Shown here: piece by piece, positions 45,757 through 59,210 of the stretch
How the letters are laid out: every line of letters begins with the position of its first letter
Position numbering within the stretch: position 1 is the first letter of the stretch
DNA from: Amia ocellicauda
Taxonomy: Eukaryota > Chordata > Actinopteri > Amiiformes > Amiidae
Length of the DNA: 64,000 nt
Direction: 5' to 3'
Assembly (NCBI RefSeq): GCF_036373705.1
Contig: NC_089856.1
Span: forward strand, 12,363,001-12,427,000
Notes under the pieces: generated by a model
Database searches by the model: none
Told to the model about the DNA's origin: nothing
Seen by the model: only the letters and a program-made list of their open reading frames with translations
Translations under genes and position numbers: made by a program

Positions 45757-47275
45757 ATGATTGGCCAGAGTGAAATAGTGACATCACTGCCTTACTGTAA
45801 CATGGCGCATTGTGACACATGCGGTATCCATGACAACAGCTTTAGAATGCTTACGATGTATTCTAATGGTCAACCAGTCAATACAGAGAGACACACCTTC
45901 TCACTGTTAACCAGACCATACAGAGAACCTAAAGAGAGCGCCAAGATGTGTAGAGTTTTCGTAACACAGAAAGTTAAAGACTTTTTTGGCCAATTCCAAA
46001 AAAACAGGCCCAGATGACTACAGAAGTACCCATGGAGATTGATTAAATGGAGGAAGAACCCATGGAGATTGATTTTAAATTTCCTGTAGATGTGGAAATG
46101 TTGACTGTGGCTCCCCTGGCTATTCCACTCAATTACAAGTCTAGTAGAAGATGGAGCCACAGAATGCGCCCATACTGACACCGTTAACTGGGCATGGTCC
46201 TCTCCTTCAAGGCCAGGTCCATCTGCTGGTCTCCCTCCTCCATCCCTGAGGCTGTGCTGCTGGAGGCTCAGCCGGAGGGCTTCATGGAGGAGGAGGAGAT
46301 GAAGATCTGGACCTCACTGTGGAGGCAGACAGCAACCTCCTGCTCATGCTCCTCTCCTTCAAGACCAGACCCATCTGCTGGTCTCTCTCCTCAGTCCCCG
46401 AGGCTATGCTGCTGGAGGCTCAGCCAGAGGGCTTCACGGAGGAGTAGACGATAAAGATCTGGACCTCACTGTGGAGGCAGACAGCAGCATCCTGCTCATG
46501 CTCCTTTCCTTCAAGGCCAGGCCCATCTGCTGGTCTCTCTCCTCAGTCCCCGAGGCTATGCTGCTGGAGGCTCAGCCAGAGGGCTTCACGGAGGAGTAGA
46601 CGATAAAGATCTGGACCTCACTGTGCAGGCAGACAGCAGCCTCCTGCCTTTTTCCAAGTCCAAGTGTATTCGACCCATGCTTTCAAGAATGTGTCCCAAG
46701 GGGAAATCAAAGCTTTAATTGGGCTTCACCTGGCTATGGGTGTCCTGAAGCTCCCTTGAGTTCACATGTACTAGGACTCCAGTATTGATATTGGCATCTT
46801 CAGTAATACTTTGAGCCCTGACCGGTTCTTCCAGTTGCGCTCACACTTGCGCTCACACTTGCACCTTGTCAACCACCCGGACAGGCTGGCTGAAAACAAT
46901 GATGCTGTGTTTAAAGTGTGCCCACTGTATGACTCAATTCAGAAGTGCTGTTTGGAGCTCTCATTGGAAGGAAATCTTTGTGTTGATGAACAAAGTATGC
47001 CTTTCAGATGGGCACTCTCTGTGAAACAATATGTAAAAGGAAAGCCAAATCCATGGCGTGTGAAGATCTACTTCCTCTGTGGCAAAAGTGGTCTTGTGTA
47101 CAATTCCTCTTCCATCAAGATGCTACTATGGAGCTCTCTCAAGACAACAAGAAGCGTATGGGTCTTGGAGCTGCTGTACAAGCACCTCTACCATGTCACA
47201 TGAAGATGAACAGCCATTTGTTGAAACAAGCTCTGGAAAGATGGCCCTTACCAGAGATCATGTTTCTATGTACTT
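45757..47275 (+). pseudogene. piggyBac-like transposase relic (PGBD type)
   Basis: Pieces in several frames match the transposase DDE_Tnp_1_7 fold: an acidic N-terminus MEEEPMEIDF (near 46050), SQGEIKALIGLHLAMGVLKLP (46690-46757), SPDRFFQLRSHLRSHLHL (46814-46870), VCPLYDSIQ (46915-46943), NLCVDEQSMPFRWALSVKQYVKGK (46975-47045, carrying a catalytic-type Asp) and a PWRVKIYFLCGKSGLVYN stretch, then a GLGAA motif near 47165. Stops after VLKLP and at several joins, and loss of the C-terminal zinc-finger end, show it is dead. TTAA-flanked ends were not found. A 152-bp tandem repeat occupies part of the N-terminal region. Confidence 0.75.
46197..46650 (+). repeat. Three-copy 152-bp tandem repeat in the piggyBac relic
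   Basis: Copies begin at 46197, 46349 and 46501 with TCCT(C/T)TCCTTCAAG and contain CTGGAGGCTCAGCC and GATCTGGACCTCACTGTG. Copies 2 and 3 share a TAGACGAT change absent from copy 1. The 152-bp period is not a multiple of three, so each copy shifts frame relative to the last. Confidence 0.9.
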
Positions 47276-50200
47276 AATTTTAAGAGTATATGAGTGAAAA
47301 AAAACTAAAGAAAATGAACTTGAATCATTGAATCACAATTAATAATTTAATGACCATTGAAACCCAAAGTCCATTGCAATGGACATAAAATAAAGTCATT
47401 AAAAACATGAAGTTTCACATTAGTTTGAGCCTTATTTCTACAAGGGATAGGTGTAAGAAAAATCACACATTTTTTTCTTGTGTCTAGAAATAGATCTTGT
47501 CTGAAGGGTTTTGGACACCAAACGAGCACGATGGGTGGAGTGACCCGATGAATGTAGATGTATTACATTAAGTGACCAGGCAAAAAAAAAAAACCTTGTG
47601 CAAATACAACCAATAAAGCAAACTAAATAAACTCCTATGTGACTAAGATTATACAAGACGTAACTGACCAGCTAGACACCCTCACATCTGCCACCCATAG
47701 GGAACCAGCCCTTCCCGGTTCTGGTAGCTGGGTCAATATCACTGAAAGTGTTCTTTTTTGTCCTCAATCAATATGTAAAATGTGCACTAGCTCAAATTTC
47801 AAAAGGATCCCTATGTGTGTATGCCTTCATGATAACAGAAGCATAATTACAGACTTCAAAGTCAATTTGATACATTTTAGACAATTTTATTTCAGTGGAG
47901 GGGGGCATTTTTGCAGTGTCCCAAGTGCTGCTCAATCAACATCAATGAGAATAATTAGGAATATAATTATAATTGTTTCAAAATATTTGCTAATTCTCAA
48001 ATTTTCTTCATTAAATGTTATCTTATGTATAGTAGTGTTATGTTAAATGCTGCATTTTTTATAAGTTGACTATTTTCTGTACGTCCTCAAAGTCACTGTC
48101 CACCCTGTTACATTGTGGTTACTGGCACTTTAAGAACAAATCCCTTTTCTGCAATGACATGAAATGAAATATAATATTTTTAATATTAATAGTAGTTGTT
48201 GAATTAATGAATGAATATCCAAAATCAGAAATAGATTGATAGTTTTATTTATTGATAAGTAACTGATTAAGGTCGAAATGGTCCGATGTTTAGTTTTAGT
48301 ATTATGGTGAGTAATTTAGCTACATTATGCACTGAAATTAATTTTATTGACAAATATATATAATAGTCATTCCACAGAAAGCAGCTGTCATTCCATGTAA
48401 TTCCACTTTTATGTTTTATATTAGGTTATTTTAAAGAAGGCGTATTTAGGATTTTAGGATTCATGTGTGGGATTTGGAGATATAGACTGTCATTGGGCAT
48501 TCCGTTTTGTCATGCGTTTTAGTCTGTCCCCTGTATTTTACAGAAACATCTCTTTCCAAAAAGCAAATTGCTATTAAGTACGGGTTTGTAATGTGTGATA
48601 TTGTCTGGTATATTGTCAACATTGAAGAATGATGTATTCATTGTGATCGTGTGAACGTTTACCGTTTCAGAGAACAATGTTATTTTCAGAAATGAGCGTG
48701 ATGCTGATAGGCTAAAATGGATATATTGCTTTTTGATATAAATCAGGAAAATCAAATGTCAACATTTTTAGCATTGGGATTACAAGACAAAACTTGTTTT
48801 AGGTTAAACTGTGTATACTACGTGAAAATTGTACCTCTAGGAGTATATCCATAGCAATAGCTTAATTATGTGTAGAATTGGCTTCATTATCACGTTTTGC
48901 CACGAAACTCTTCAAATGTTTGCTCACTAATAGGGCTTTAACGATTCCACACATTTTCCATTCGGTTCAATTTTCAATTTTATTTATTTTTCTTCACACA
49001 CTTGTCTCTAAATGAATAACCTTTCTTGACAAAAATCGAACAATTATTTTAACACTGACAGTCAGGAAATCAACAATAACAGTATTAACAGTAAATGAAC
49101 AGTAAGGCCTTATGAAATGCATTTTAATGGACTTTAAGTAGTTCTAGATTTGCATGTAAAGTTTTTCTGGAGTTGTCATGACTGAATTCCAGGGATTGTT
49201 AGAAACTCACTGAGCCGATCAGGACAGGCAGACAGCAGCTGTATCAGCTGCGATTATTCAACTGTGTATCAAAACGTGCACATATACATACACAAGAACA
49301 ATAATAATAAAACAAACTTTACACAGTACACTGTATAAACCCTTATGCACATATCTTAGCAGACATATACAATTATAAAACAAAGAACCAGTTATAAAAT
49401 TAGCAGGAAACTGAAATATTACATAGCCGATAGTATTATGCAACGTGTAAGCGCTTAGAAATGGCTCCGTCTCTATTACAGCTGTGTACATCAATGCAGT
49501 AAAAGCGCTTTTCAACACAATAATATAAAATAATAATCATTCATGATCAAACAGGGACTGATCAAGCACTGATCCAGAAACCTGGCTTTGCAACAGATCG
49601 AGATGGAATTACAAAGATAGAAACTGTCTGAGCCGATCACAGGACAGGCAGACCAGAGCTATAGCAGCTGCAAATCTGCTAATACAATAAATAAGGCCAA
49701 TAATATATTAATATACTTGTAGAAAATCATGTTACAGGAATCAACACGAACCCTTTCACAATGACTAATTGTTATTACAAATTATATTGTATTCAATATA
49801 TCCTACCGCATAAACTGCAGGTTGGAGAAGAAAGTGTTTTTACTACATCTGAGGAGTTCATAGCTGAAACGCCGTATCGGTTTTTAATTCAATTTTTTAG
49901 TGACATATAAGAACGGATAAGCGGGAGAAATGCACACACGCAGAGATATTTACTGTCTGCTGATACTTGAATTAATTTTGGTTTGGCGAAGCCATATAAA
50001 TAAAGCGCGACACCATCTTTCAATCCGATGGTCGAAATGAAAAGCTCGTTTGGATCGATCTTCAATATCGATTAAACAGTGTTCATTCGACTCGCCAATA
50101 CTGGAGGCTAGATAGCGAGTTAACTGACCTCACTGCTGCTGGACTGGAGGACTGACTTAAAATCCTTGATGAACGGACTGACCAACCGTAACGACAGACA

Positions 50201-50496
50201 CACACTGTGATTGGCCTGCTGAGTGTTGTGGGCGGGATGCTGGACATTTGAGTGTATTACTCCTTCATTTACTGGTCTATTTGTCTGTCAGACACATTTA
50301 GTTTTTTTGTGACAGCCTACACAATTTGTAACGAATGCCTTTTTAAAAGTAGCGAAGTACAATACTTACCTCAAAACATACTTAAGTAAAAGTAAAATTA
50401 CCACATTGGAAAAATATTCAAAAAAGTACAAGTACATGAAAAAGCTACTCAATTACAGGAACGAGAGTAGTTGTAATTCGTTACTTTCCACACCTG
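47276..50496. other. Non-coding right part of the large hAT
   Basis: No supported gene. Two related segments of about 50 bp (GAGCCGATCAGGACAGGCAG at 49212 and its relative at 49630) suggest a local duplication. A stretch at 49905-49965 resembles 7624-7690. The last 170 bp are rich in AAGTA and CAAGTA motifs typical of the subterminal region. Confidence 0.5.
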
Positions 50497-51099
50497 CCAA
50501 CCCCACAATTGCTCTGCTCCTCCACAACAGGGACGGAGTTGCTACAACGGCCTGGTTTTACAAAAAACTCTGGGACGCGTCCGCATGGCAGGGACGCTAG
50601 CCAGTGGAACCGAGGCACTAGTGAACGATGATATGCTACTCCATGTGCCCTTGCGTTTTATATAGGGGTTTATATAAGAACATAAGAACATAAGAAAGTT
50701 TACAAACGTGCTCGTTTGGTGTCCATTAATAACTAAGTGATCCAAGGATCCTATCCAGTCTATTTTTAAATGTTCCCAAATTTTCAGCATCTACCATATC
50801 GCTGGGCAGTTTGTTCCAGATTGTGAAGACTCTCTGTGTGAAGAAGTGTCTCCTGTTTTCCGTCTTGAATGCCTTGAAGCCCAATTTCCACTTGTGTCCC
50901 CGTGTCCGTGTTTCCCTGCTGATCTGGAAAAGCTCCTCTGGTTTGATGTGGTCGATGTCTTTCATGATTTTGAAGATTTGGATCAAGTCCCCACGTAGTC
51001 TCCTCTGTTCCAGGGTGAAAAGGTTCAGTTCCTCAGTCTCTCAGTAGGACATTCCCTTCAGACCTGGGATAAGTCTGGTTGCTCTCCTCTGCACTGCCT

Positions 51100-51726
51100 C
51101 TAGAGCAGCGATATCTTTCTTGAAGTGTGGAGCCCAGAACTGCACACAGTATCCAGATGAGCTCTAACTAGCGCATTGTACAGTCTGAACATCACTGCCC
51201 TTGTTCTCAATTCTACACTTTTGACAATATACCCTAACATCCTGTTTGCCTTTTTTATTGCTTCCCCACATTGTTTGGATGGAGAAAGTGAGGAGTCCAC
51301 ATAGACTCCTAGGTCTTTCTCATGCGTTACATCATCTAGTTCTATTCCTCCCATAGTGTCATTATAGTGGACATTTTTGTTACCTGCATGTAATACCTTG
51401 CACTTGTCCACATTGAATTTCATCTGCCAGGTGTCGGCCCACAGGTGAATATTATCCCTTTGAATACCCTGTGCTGCTGAGATTGTATCTGCTGAGCCAC
51501 CTATTTTAGTATCATCTGCAAATTTGACAAGTTTGCTAACTATCCCAGAGTCCAGATCATTAATATAGATTAGAAAAAGCAAAGGCCCTAGTACTGATCC
51601 CTGTGGAACTCCACTAACTACCTCACTCCAGTTAGAAGCAACTCCTCTAATCGACACCCTCTGTTTCCTATACAACCAGTTCATAATCCATCTACTTACA
51701 TTTCCCTGAATGCCTACAGCTTCCAA
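51100..51726 (-). pseudogene. LINE reverse transcriptase, palm domain fragment
   Basis: The longest open part of the LINE, 208 codons. It contains the conserved VSGVPQGSVLGP motif (residues about 37-48), LFLIYINDL and the FADDTKIGG active site with two Asp, followed by the CKVLHAG and EKDLGVYVDSSL blocks typical of CR1/L2/Rex reverse transcriptases. Upstream thumb and finger parts are in other frames with stops. Confidence 0.85.
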
Positions 51727-53240
51727 TTTGAGGATCAGTCTTTGGTGTGGAAAGAGACCTAGTGTTCAAAAGCTTATTGAAAATCTAAGTATATCATATC
51801 ATATGCTTTCACATGATCTACAGCTGCAGTTGCATGTTCAATTTTTTTTAATAAATTAGTAAGACATGATCTGTCTCATCTAAACCCATGTTGACTATCT
51901 CCGAGAATATGGTTTTCATTAAGATGCTCCTCTATTTTCTGTGTAATCATTTATTCCATCATTTTACAGCTGATGTAGGTGAGACTGATTGGTCTGTAAT
52001 TTCCTGGCTCAGTTTTGTCCCCTTTCTTGTGGATTGGTATGACATTTGCTGTCTTCCAGTCAGTTGTTCTAAGTGTCATTTGGAATAGTTTAGTTAGTGG
52101 CCTCTAAATAATTTCCCTCATTTCTGTACTGTTGGAAATATACCATCTGGCCCAGGTGATTTGTTTGTTTTTAATTCTGCTGGTCCCTTTAGTACCTCCT
52201 CCTCATTTATCCTGATCTCTCTTAGGATTTGACTGGACTGATTGTTAACCTGTGGCATGTTATCTGTCTTTTCTTTTGTAAAAACCTCTGTGAAATACTC
52301 ATTTAGAACATTTCCCACATCTTGTTCGTTTTCCAAGATACTTCCCTTTTTGCCCTTTATTTGTTTCACTTCCTCCTTTATTGACCTCTTGCTGTTGTAG
52401 TATTGAAAAAAAGCTCTTTGCATTAGTTTTAGCTCCAAGAGCTAGGTTTCTTTCCATTTCCCTCTTTGCTTTCCTGATCCCTTTCTTAAGATATCTTTGC
52501 AGCTCAACATATTCTGTATGTATTTTGTTTAATCTCCATCCCTTTTGTATGCGCTATACAACATTATCTTCCTCTTGATATTTTTTGTTTGCATACCTCT
52601 ATTAAACCATTTTGGCCAATGTTTTCTGGTCCTCAATTTACTAAGTTTTGGTACAAATTGCTCCTGAGCCTCAATTAGTATATTCTTAAAATATAACCAT
52701 CCATTTTCAACTGAATCTGTATTCAGTGTGCTCCAGTCTACCTCTTCTAAGTGCTGCCTCATACCTTCAAGGTTTGCGTTTCTGAAATTGTTTTTTTAAA
52801 TAATGCCTCAAAGCTAACCATGTTATGATCACAATGTGCCATTGGTTCTCTAACTAGTGTCCCTCTGACTCGATCTTGGTCATTTGAAAATATCAAGTCA
52901 ACGCATGCTCTCTCCCTGGTTGGTTCCCTGATAAATTGAGTTAGAAAGCAGTCATTTACCATCTCAACCATTTCTATTTCTGTAGTCCCAATCGGGCTTT
53001 CCCAGTCTATGTTTGGGAAATTGAAATCCCCCATTATAACAGCCACATCTTTGCTACATGCAGTCCTGATTACACTGTACAATCCAACATCTTGCTGAAT
53101 ATCCGAGTTGGGTGGTCTGTAACAAACTCCTACCACTAATCCTCCAGATCTCTTGTCCAAAAGTTTCACCCACAAAGATTCTGTTCCATTACTGGGATCT
53201 AATTTGAGTTCTTCTGCCTCAATGTCATTTTTCACATATA

Positions 53241-54848
53241 CAGTGCATCCGGAAAGTATTCACAGCGCATCACTTTTGCCACATTTTGTTATGTTACAGC
53301 CTTATTCTAAAATTGATTAAATTCATTATTTTCCTAACAATTCTACAAAAAATACCCCATAATGACAACGTGAAGTGATTGAAATCTTTGCAAATGTATT
53401 AAAAATACAAAAAAGCACATGTACAGAAGTATTCACAGCCTTTGCTCAATACTTTGTTGAAGTGCCTTTGGCACCAATTAACAGCCTCAAGTCTTTTTGA
53501 GTATGATGCTACAAGCTTGGCACACCTGTTTTTGGGCAGTTTCTCCCATTCTTCTTTGCAGGACCTCTCAAGCTCCATCAGGTTGGAGTGTCGGTGCACA
53601 GCCATTTTCAGATCTCTCCAGAGATATTCAATCAGGTTCAAGTCTGGGTTCCGGCTGGGCCACTCAAGGACATTCACAGAGTTGTCCTGTAGCCACTCCT
53701 TTGTTATCTTGGCTGTGTGCTTAGGGTCGTTGTCCTGTTGGAAAATGAACCTTTGCCCCAGTCTGAGGTCCAGAGCGCTCCGAGCAGGTTTTCATCAAGG
53801 ATGTCTCTGTACATTGCTGCATTCATCTTTCCCTCGATCCCGACTAGTCTCCCAGTTCCTGCTGCTGAAAAACATCCCGCAGCATGATGCTGCCACCACC
53901 ATGTTTCACTGTAGGGATGGTATTGGCCAGGTGATGAGCGGTGCCTGGTTTCCTCCAGACATGACGCTTGCCATTCAGGCCAAAGAGTTCAATCTTTGTT
54001 TCATCAGACCAGAGAATTTTGTTTCTCATGGTCTCAGAGTCCTTCAGGTGCCTTTTGGCAAACTCCAGACAGGCTGTCATGTGCCTTTTACTGAGGAGTG
54101 GCTTCTGTCTGGCCACTCTACCATACAGGCCTGATTGGTGGAGTGCTGCAGAGATGGTTGTTCTTCTGGAAGGTTCTCCTCTCTCCACAGAGACATGCTG
54201 GAGCTCTGTCAGAGTGACCATCGGGTTCTTGGTCACCTCCCTGACTAAGGCCCTTTTCCCCCGATCGCTCAGTTTGGAAGGGCAGCCAGCTCTAGGAAGA
54301 ATCCTGGTGGTTCCAAACTTCTTCCATTTACAGATGATCGAGGCCACTGTGCTCATTGGGACCTTCAATGCTGCAGAACTATTTCTGTACCCTTCCCCAG
54401 ATCTGTGCCTCAATACAATCCTGTCTCAGCAGTCTACAGTCAATTCCTTGGACTTCATGGCTTGGTTTGTGCTCTGACATGCACTGTTAACTGTGGGACC
54501 TTATATAGACAGGTGTGTGCCTTTCCAAATCATGTCCAATCGACTGAATTTACCACAGGTGGACTCCAATCAAGTTGTAGAAACATCTCAAGGATGATCA
54601 GTGGAAACAGGATGCACCTGAGCTCAATTTTGAGTGTCATGGCAAAGGCTGTGAATACTTATGTACATGTGCTTTTTTTGTTTTTAATAAATTTGCAAAG
54701 ATTTCAAACAAACTTCTTTCACATTGTCATTATGGAGTATTGTTTGTAGAATTTTGAGGAAAATAATGAATTTAATCCACTTTGGAATAAGGCTGTAACA
54801 TAAAATGTGGAAAAAGTGAAGCGCTGTGAATACTTTCCAGATGCACTG
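53241..54848 (-). mobile_element. Tc1-like transposon inserted in the LINE
   Basis: Ends CAGTGCATCCGGAAAGTATT and AATACTTTCCAGATGCACTG are inverted repeats, flanked by TA at 53239-53240 and 54849-54850. The LINE endonuclease reading continues across the site (RRGGGVAL on one side, VKNDIEAEE on the other), which shows the LINE is the older element. Length 1608 bp. Confidence 0.93.
53399..54458 (-). pseudogene. Tc1 transposase, several lesions
   Basis: Probable start ATG at 54458 (MKSKELTVDC), then a TGA where an Arg codon is expected, consistent with CpG decay. The main frame 54413-53844 has the helix-turn-helix (SAALKVPMSTVASII), [15 protein letters not shown] (first Asp) and a GGGSIMLRD region. 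A frameshift near 53870 ends it. The last part resumes at 53677 with LEWPSRNPDLNLIEYLW (Glu) and a basic C-terminus. The middle Asp region is readable only in another frame. It cannot encode an active DD34E enzyme. Confidence 0.85.
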
Positions 54849-55010
54849 TAATGCTACCCCACCCCCTCTTCGATTTTGCCTCTCTCCTAAACTGTGTGTA
54901 TCCTTCCAACTTGTATTAATCTCCATCGTTTTCTGTAAGCCATGTTTCAGTCACTCCTACAACATCATAATCACATGCCAGCACTGTGGCTTCCAAGTCC
55001 AACAGGTAAT

Positions 55011-55690
55011 ATAGGTGTCCATCACGCCCATCAGATAAAAAAGAAACCCCGGACTGTTGCATTGGGATACTATTCTCACAAACTCAGACATCCTCTCCCG
55101 GAAGGTCCGGGAGTCTCCCGCATTTTAATAGCGGCTCCCTGACGCCCGCAAAATACATAAGTTGGAGACGAAAAATAAGTCACAATAATGGTTCCTGCAG
55201 CACAATAATAATAAGCGGCTTCTCAGTGCAGCGTTTCAGGTTTCATTATAATGATCAGATGCAGTGCTCGTACTGTACACTGTGTACTGAAAGCCGATCA
55301 CGCAACGTTTCTATACAATCGCATGTGGTTTAGAGCCAATGCAGCCTACCTGTGCGCATATAGAGGTGTCATGTATATTGCGACAATCCATTCACCTTTT
55401 ACAAGCATGTACATAGTTTAATATTATTACGGTTAGTTGTAGTTTTTAGCAAAAGCTATACAGTGCGGTGACGAAATACGTCCAGAAAACAGTGCTGAAT
55501 ACAAGGCAATGAAACCTTGTTTTTAGAAAGTGTAGTCTGAAAACTGAAGCTAAATGCATGTTGCATTTATTTGATGGCAACTTAACAGAAGAATCTGTAT
55601 GTGAAGCATACATGGGTCCCCCTTGGAGAATTAGGCTGCACCAATGCCTTAGAATACAGGAGAACAAAAAGAAAGAATCAACTCCAGTTC
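55011..55690. other. Spacer upstream of the T3 duplication
   Basis: A short G/C-rich segment with CTCCCGGAAGGTCCGGGAGT (55096-55115), a near-palindrome, resembles ends of fish DNA elements, but no partner is found. No gene is supported. Homology with the T1 3' side begins near 55690. Confidence 0.4.
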
Positions 55691-55705
55691 AAGCTGTGAA
55701 TTTAC

Positions 55706-55711
55706 TTTATT
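55706..55711 (-). promoter_or_regulatory. Poly(A) signal of tubulin T3
   Basis: AATAAA on the minus strand, 83 bp beyond the stop codon, at the position conserved with T1. Confidence 0.65.
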
Positions 55712-55793
55712 TTAGGATTTACAGTGCACTGTGTAGAACTTGCCACAGGTACAAAACATTTCAGGACAGCAGGAAGTATAAGAAACAAGTAGT

Positions 55794-58049
<2,256 letters not shown>

Positions 58050-58255
58050 GATTGCCTCCAACACTTGATATCCAGCAAGTGCCCAGTATGATATGTTGCT
58101 AAAGCTGAACCTACAAATGAAAAAATGTCACAAATTTAGTGTATAAAACTTAATACATTTCAGTAAAAAGGTATTACTAGTCATATATAGGCTACACAAA
58201 CAGGTTTAAATATAATGTTTTCACTGTATAAGAAACCCATACTTTAAAAGTTACA

Positions 58256-58455
58256 TTTTAAAACAAAATCAATAACATTAAATAATACCAGTAAACAGCA
58301 ACAAAGAAACAAACATTATTAAACTTACGCACTAAAATACTGACAGACTTGTATTCACCTCAGATGCTGCTGGATTGCAAACAAAGAATAAAGAAGGCCT
58401 TCACGGTCTCCCATATATACACCAGCTAGAGAGGCGTGGCCTGCTGGAGGTGTGT
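58256..58455 (-). promoter_or_regulatory. T3 promoter and leader exon, spacer between inverted arms
   Basis: A TATATATGG box at 58412-58420 and a GCCACGCC motif upstream (58432-58439) match the T1 promoter. Transcription of T3 should start near 58390. The segment is single-copy: inverted homology between T3 and T4 flanks resumes on either side, at 58225-58255 and 58456-58485. Confidence 0.6.
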
Positions 58456-58595
58456 CCTAAAAGTATGGGTTTCTTATACAGTTAAAGCGCTTAATTTAAC
58501 CCTGTCTATGTAGCTTTTATATTTTGCTTTTGTTCAGTTTTAGCAACATACCATACTGTGCACTTGCTGGTTATCAGGAGGTTTTGGAGATAATC

Positions 58596-59210
58596 ATGGT
58601 AAGTTTTTAAAATGTTAAAATAACCTGAACCTAGGGAATAAATGTTTGTTATAAAATGTTGAAACTTACCTGTGTGATGATGGGTTGATTCACCTTGTAT
58701 TTGTATACAACTATTTTAATCAATTTCCAAAACTGTTTTAAAGTGGAATCTATTCATGTGTTTGTTGAGATGAGCCAGTTTGAATCTGGTATATGCATTT
58801 TGACTGTTAACCCATAACCTCTCCTGGCACTTAATGTAAACTTCCACCCTTTCATTTACACTGGCTTAATGGATGAATCCTTTATTTGAAGCACATGTGG
58901 CAGCATATTAAGCACGATGGTATTAAATCTGCAGTTACATGAGATTTTGCTTGTGTATATCTTCATGCCTGTGTTGCATCTCTGCAGAGGGAGTGCATTT
59001 CCATCCACATTGGCCAGGCAGGGGTGCAGATGGGCAATGCATGTTGGGAACTGTACTGTCTGGAACATGGATTCAAGCCTGATGGAACCCTGGATGGTGT
59101 GGAGCTTGTGGACCAAGTGGACTCCTCTTTTGGCACTTTCTTTAGTGAGATGGGAGCTGGAAAACATGTGCCCAGAGCTGTGTTCATAGACCTGGAGCCA
59201 ACTGTTATAG
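58596..59210 (+). pseudogene. Alpha-tubulin T4, inverted two-exon fragment
   Basis: Exon 1 (ATG at 58596-58598, followed by GTAAGT) and exon 2 (58988-59210, 223 bp, open) are present and closely resemble T1/T3, including Glu at position 40. One visible change is Met for Thr in FFSETGAG. After the exon-2 donor the sequence diverges at once, and no exon 3 or exon 4 follows before 62 kb. It lacks the TATA segment found in T3. It is a truncated inverted duplicate lying head-to-head with T3, and could not make tubulin alone. Confidence 0.85.

Larger units (their letters stand above)
42094..50496. mobile_element. 8.4-kb hAT-like element with perfect 8-bp target duplication
   Basis: The left end is CAGAGGTGGGAAGAGTAC and the right end GTTACTTTCCACACCTG. 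Both are followed inward by AGTAC/AAGTA-rich subterminal repeats typical of one group of fish hAT elements. The flanks CCAACCCC (42086-42093 and 50497-50504) are identical. No hAT transposase is recognisable inside. Contents are a broken gene fragment on the minus strand (42875-43835), a piggyBac relic (45757-47275, plus) and long non-coding stretches. It inserted into the Harbinger-like element. Confidence 0.85.
39393..50617. mobile_element. Harbinger-like DNA element, interrupted by a larger hAT
   Basis: The left end TGCCTCGGTTCCACTGGC (39393-39410) and the right end GCCAGTGGAACCGAGGCA (50600-50617) are perfect 18-bp inverted repeats, with similarity continuing inward (GCCATGC..GACGCGTCC). 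CTA flanks the right end and, with one extra T, the left (39389-39391), a possible 3-bp duplication. A related end GCCAGTGGAAACGGGGCA lies internally at 41342-41359, so nested or smaller elements of the same type may exist. Removing the hAT insertion (42094-50496 plus one duplication) leaves about 2.8 kb, a normal size for a nonautonomous element. The superfamily label is inferred from terminal sequence style only. Confidence 0.6.
50674..55010 (-). mobile_element. CR1/L2-like LINE, minus strand, split by a Tc1 element
   Basis: Reading on the minus strand from about 55010: an endonuclease part (a TETWL-like site, then RRGGGVAL near 54850), interruption by Tc1 (53241-54848), continuation with SLWVKLLDKRSGGLVVGVCYRPPN and IMGDFNFPNIDWE (53235-52759), a linker, KSPGPDGI (near 52140), reverse transcriptase VSGVPQGSVLGPLLFLIYIN and LVKFADDTKIGG (51726-51100) with the YADD-type FADD box, and a C-terminal FFTQRVFTIWNKLP (50986-50726). 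It ends with ATGTTCTTATGTTCTTA near 50680. Frames are broken by indels and stops, so it is inactive. It appears 5'-truncated. 6880-7433 belongs to the same family. Confidence 0.85.
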
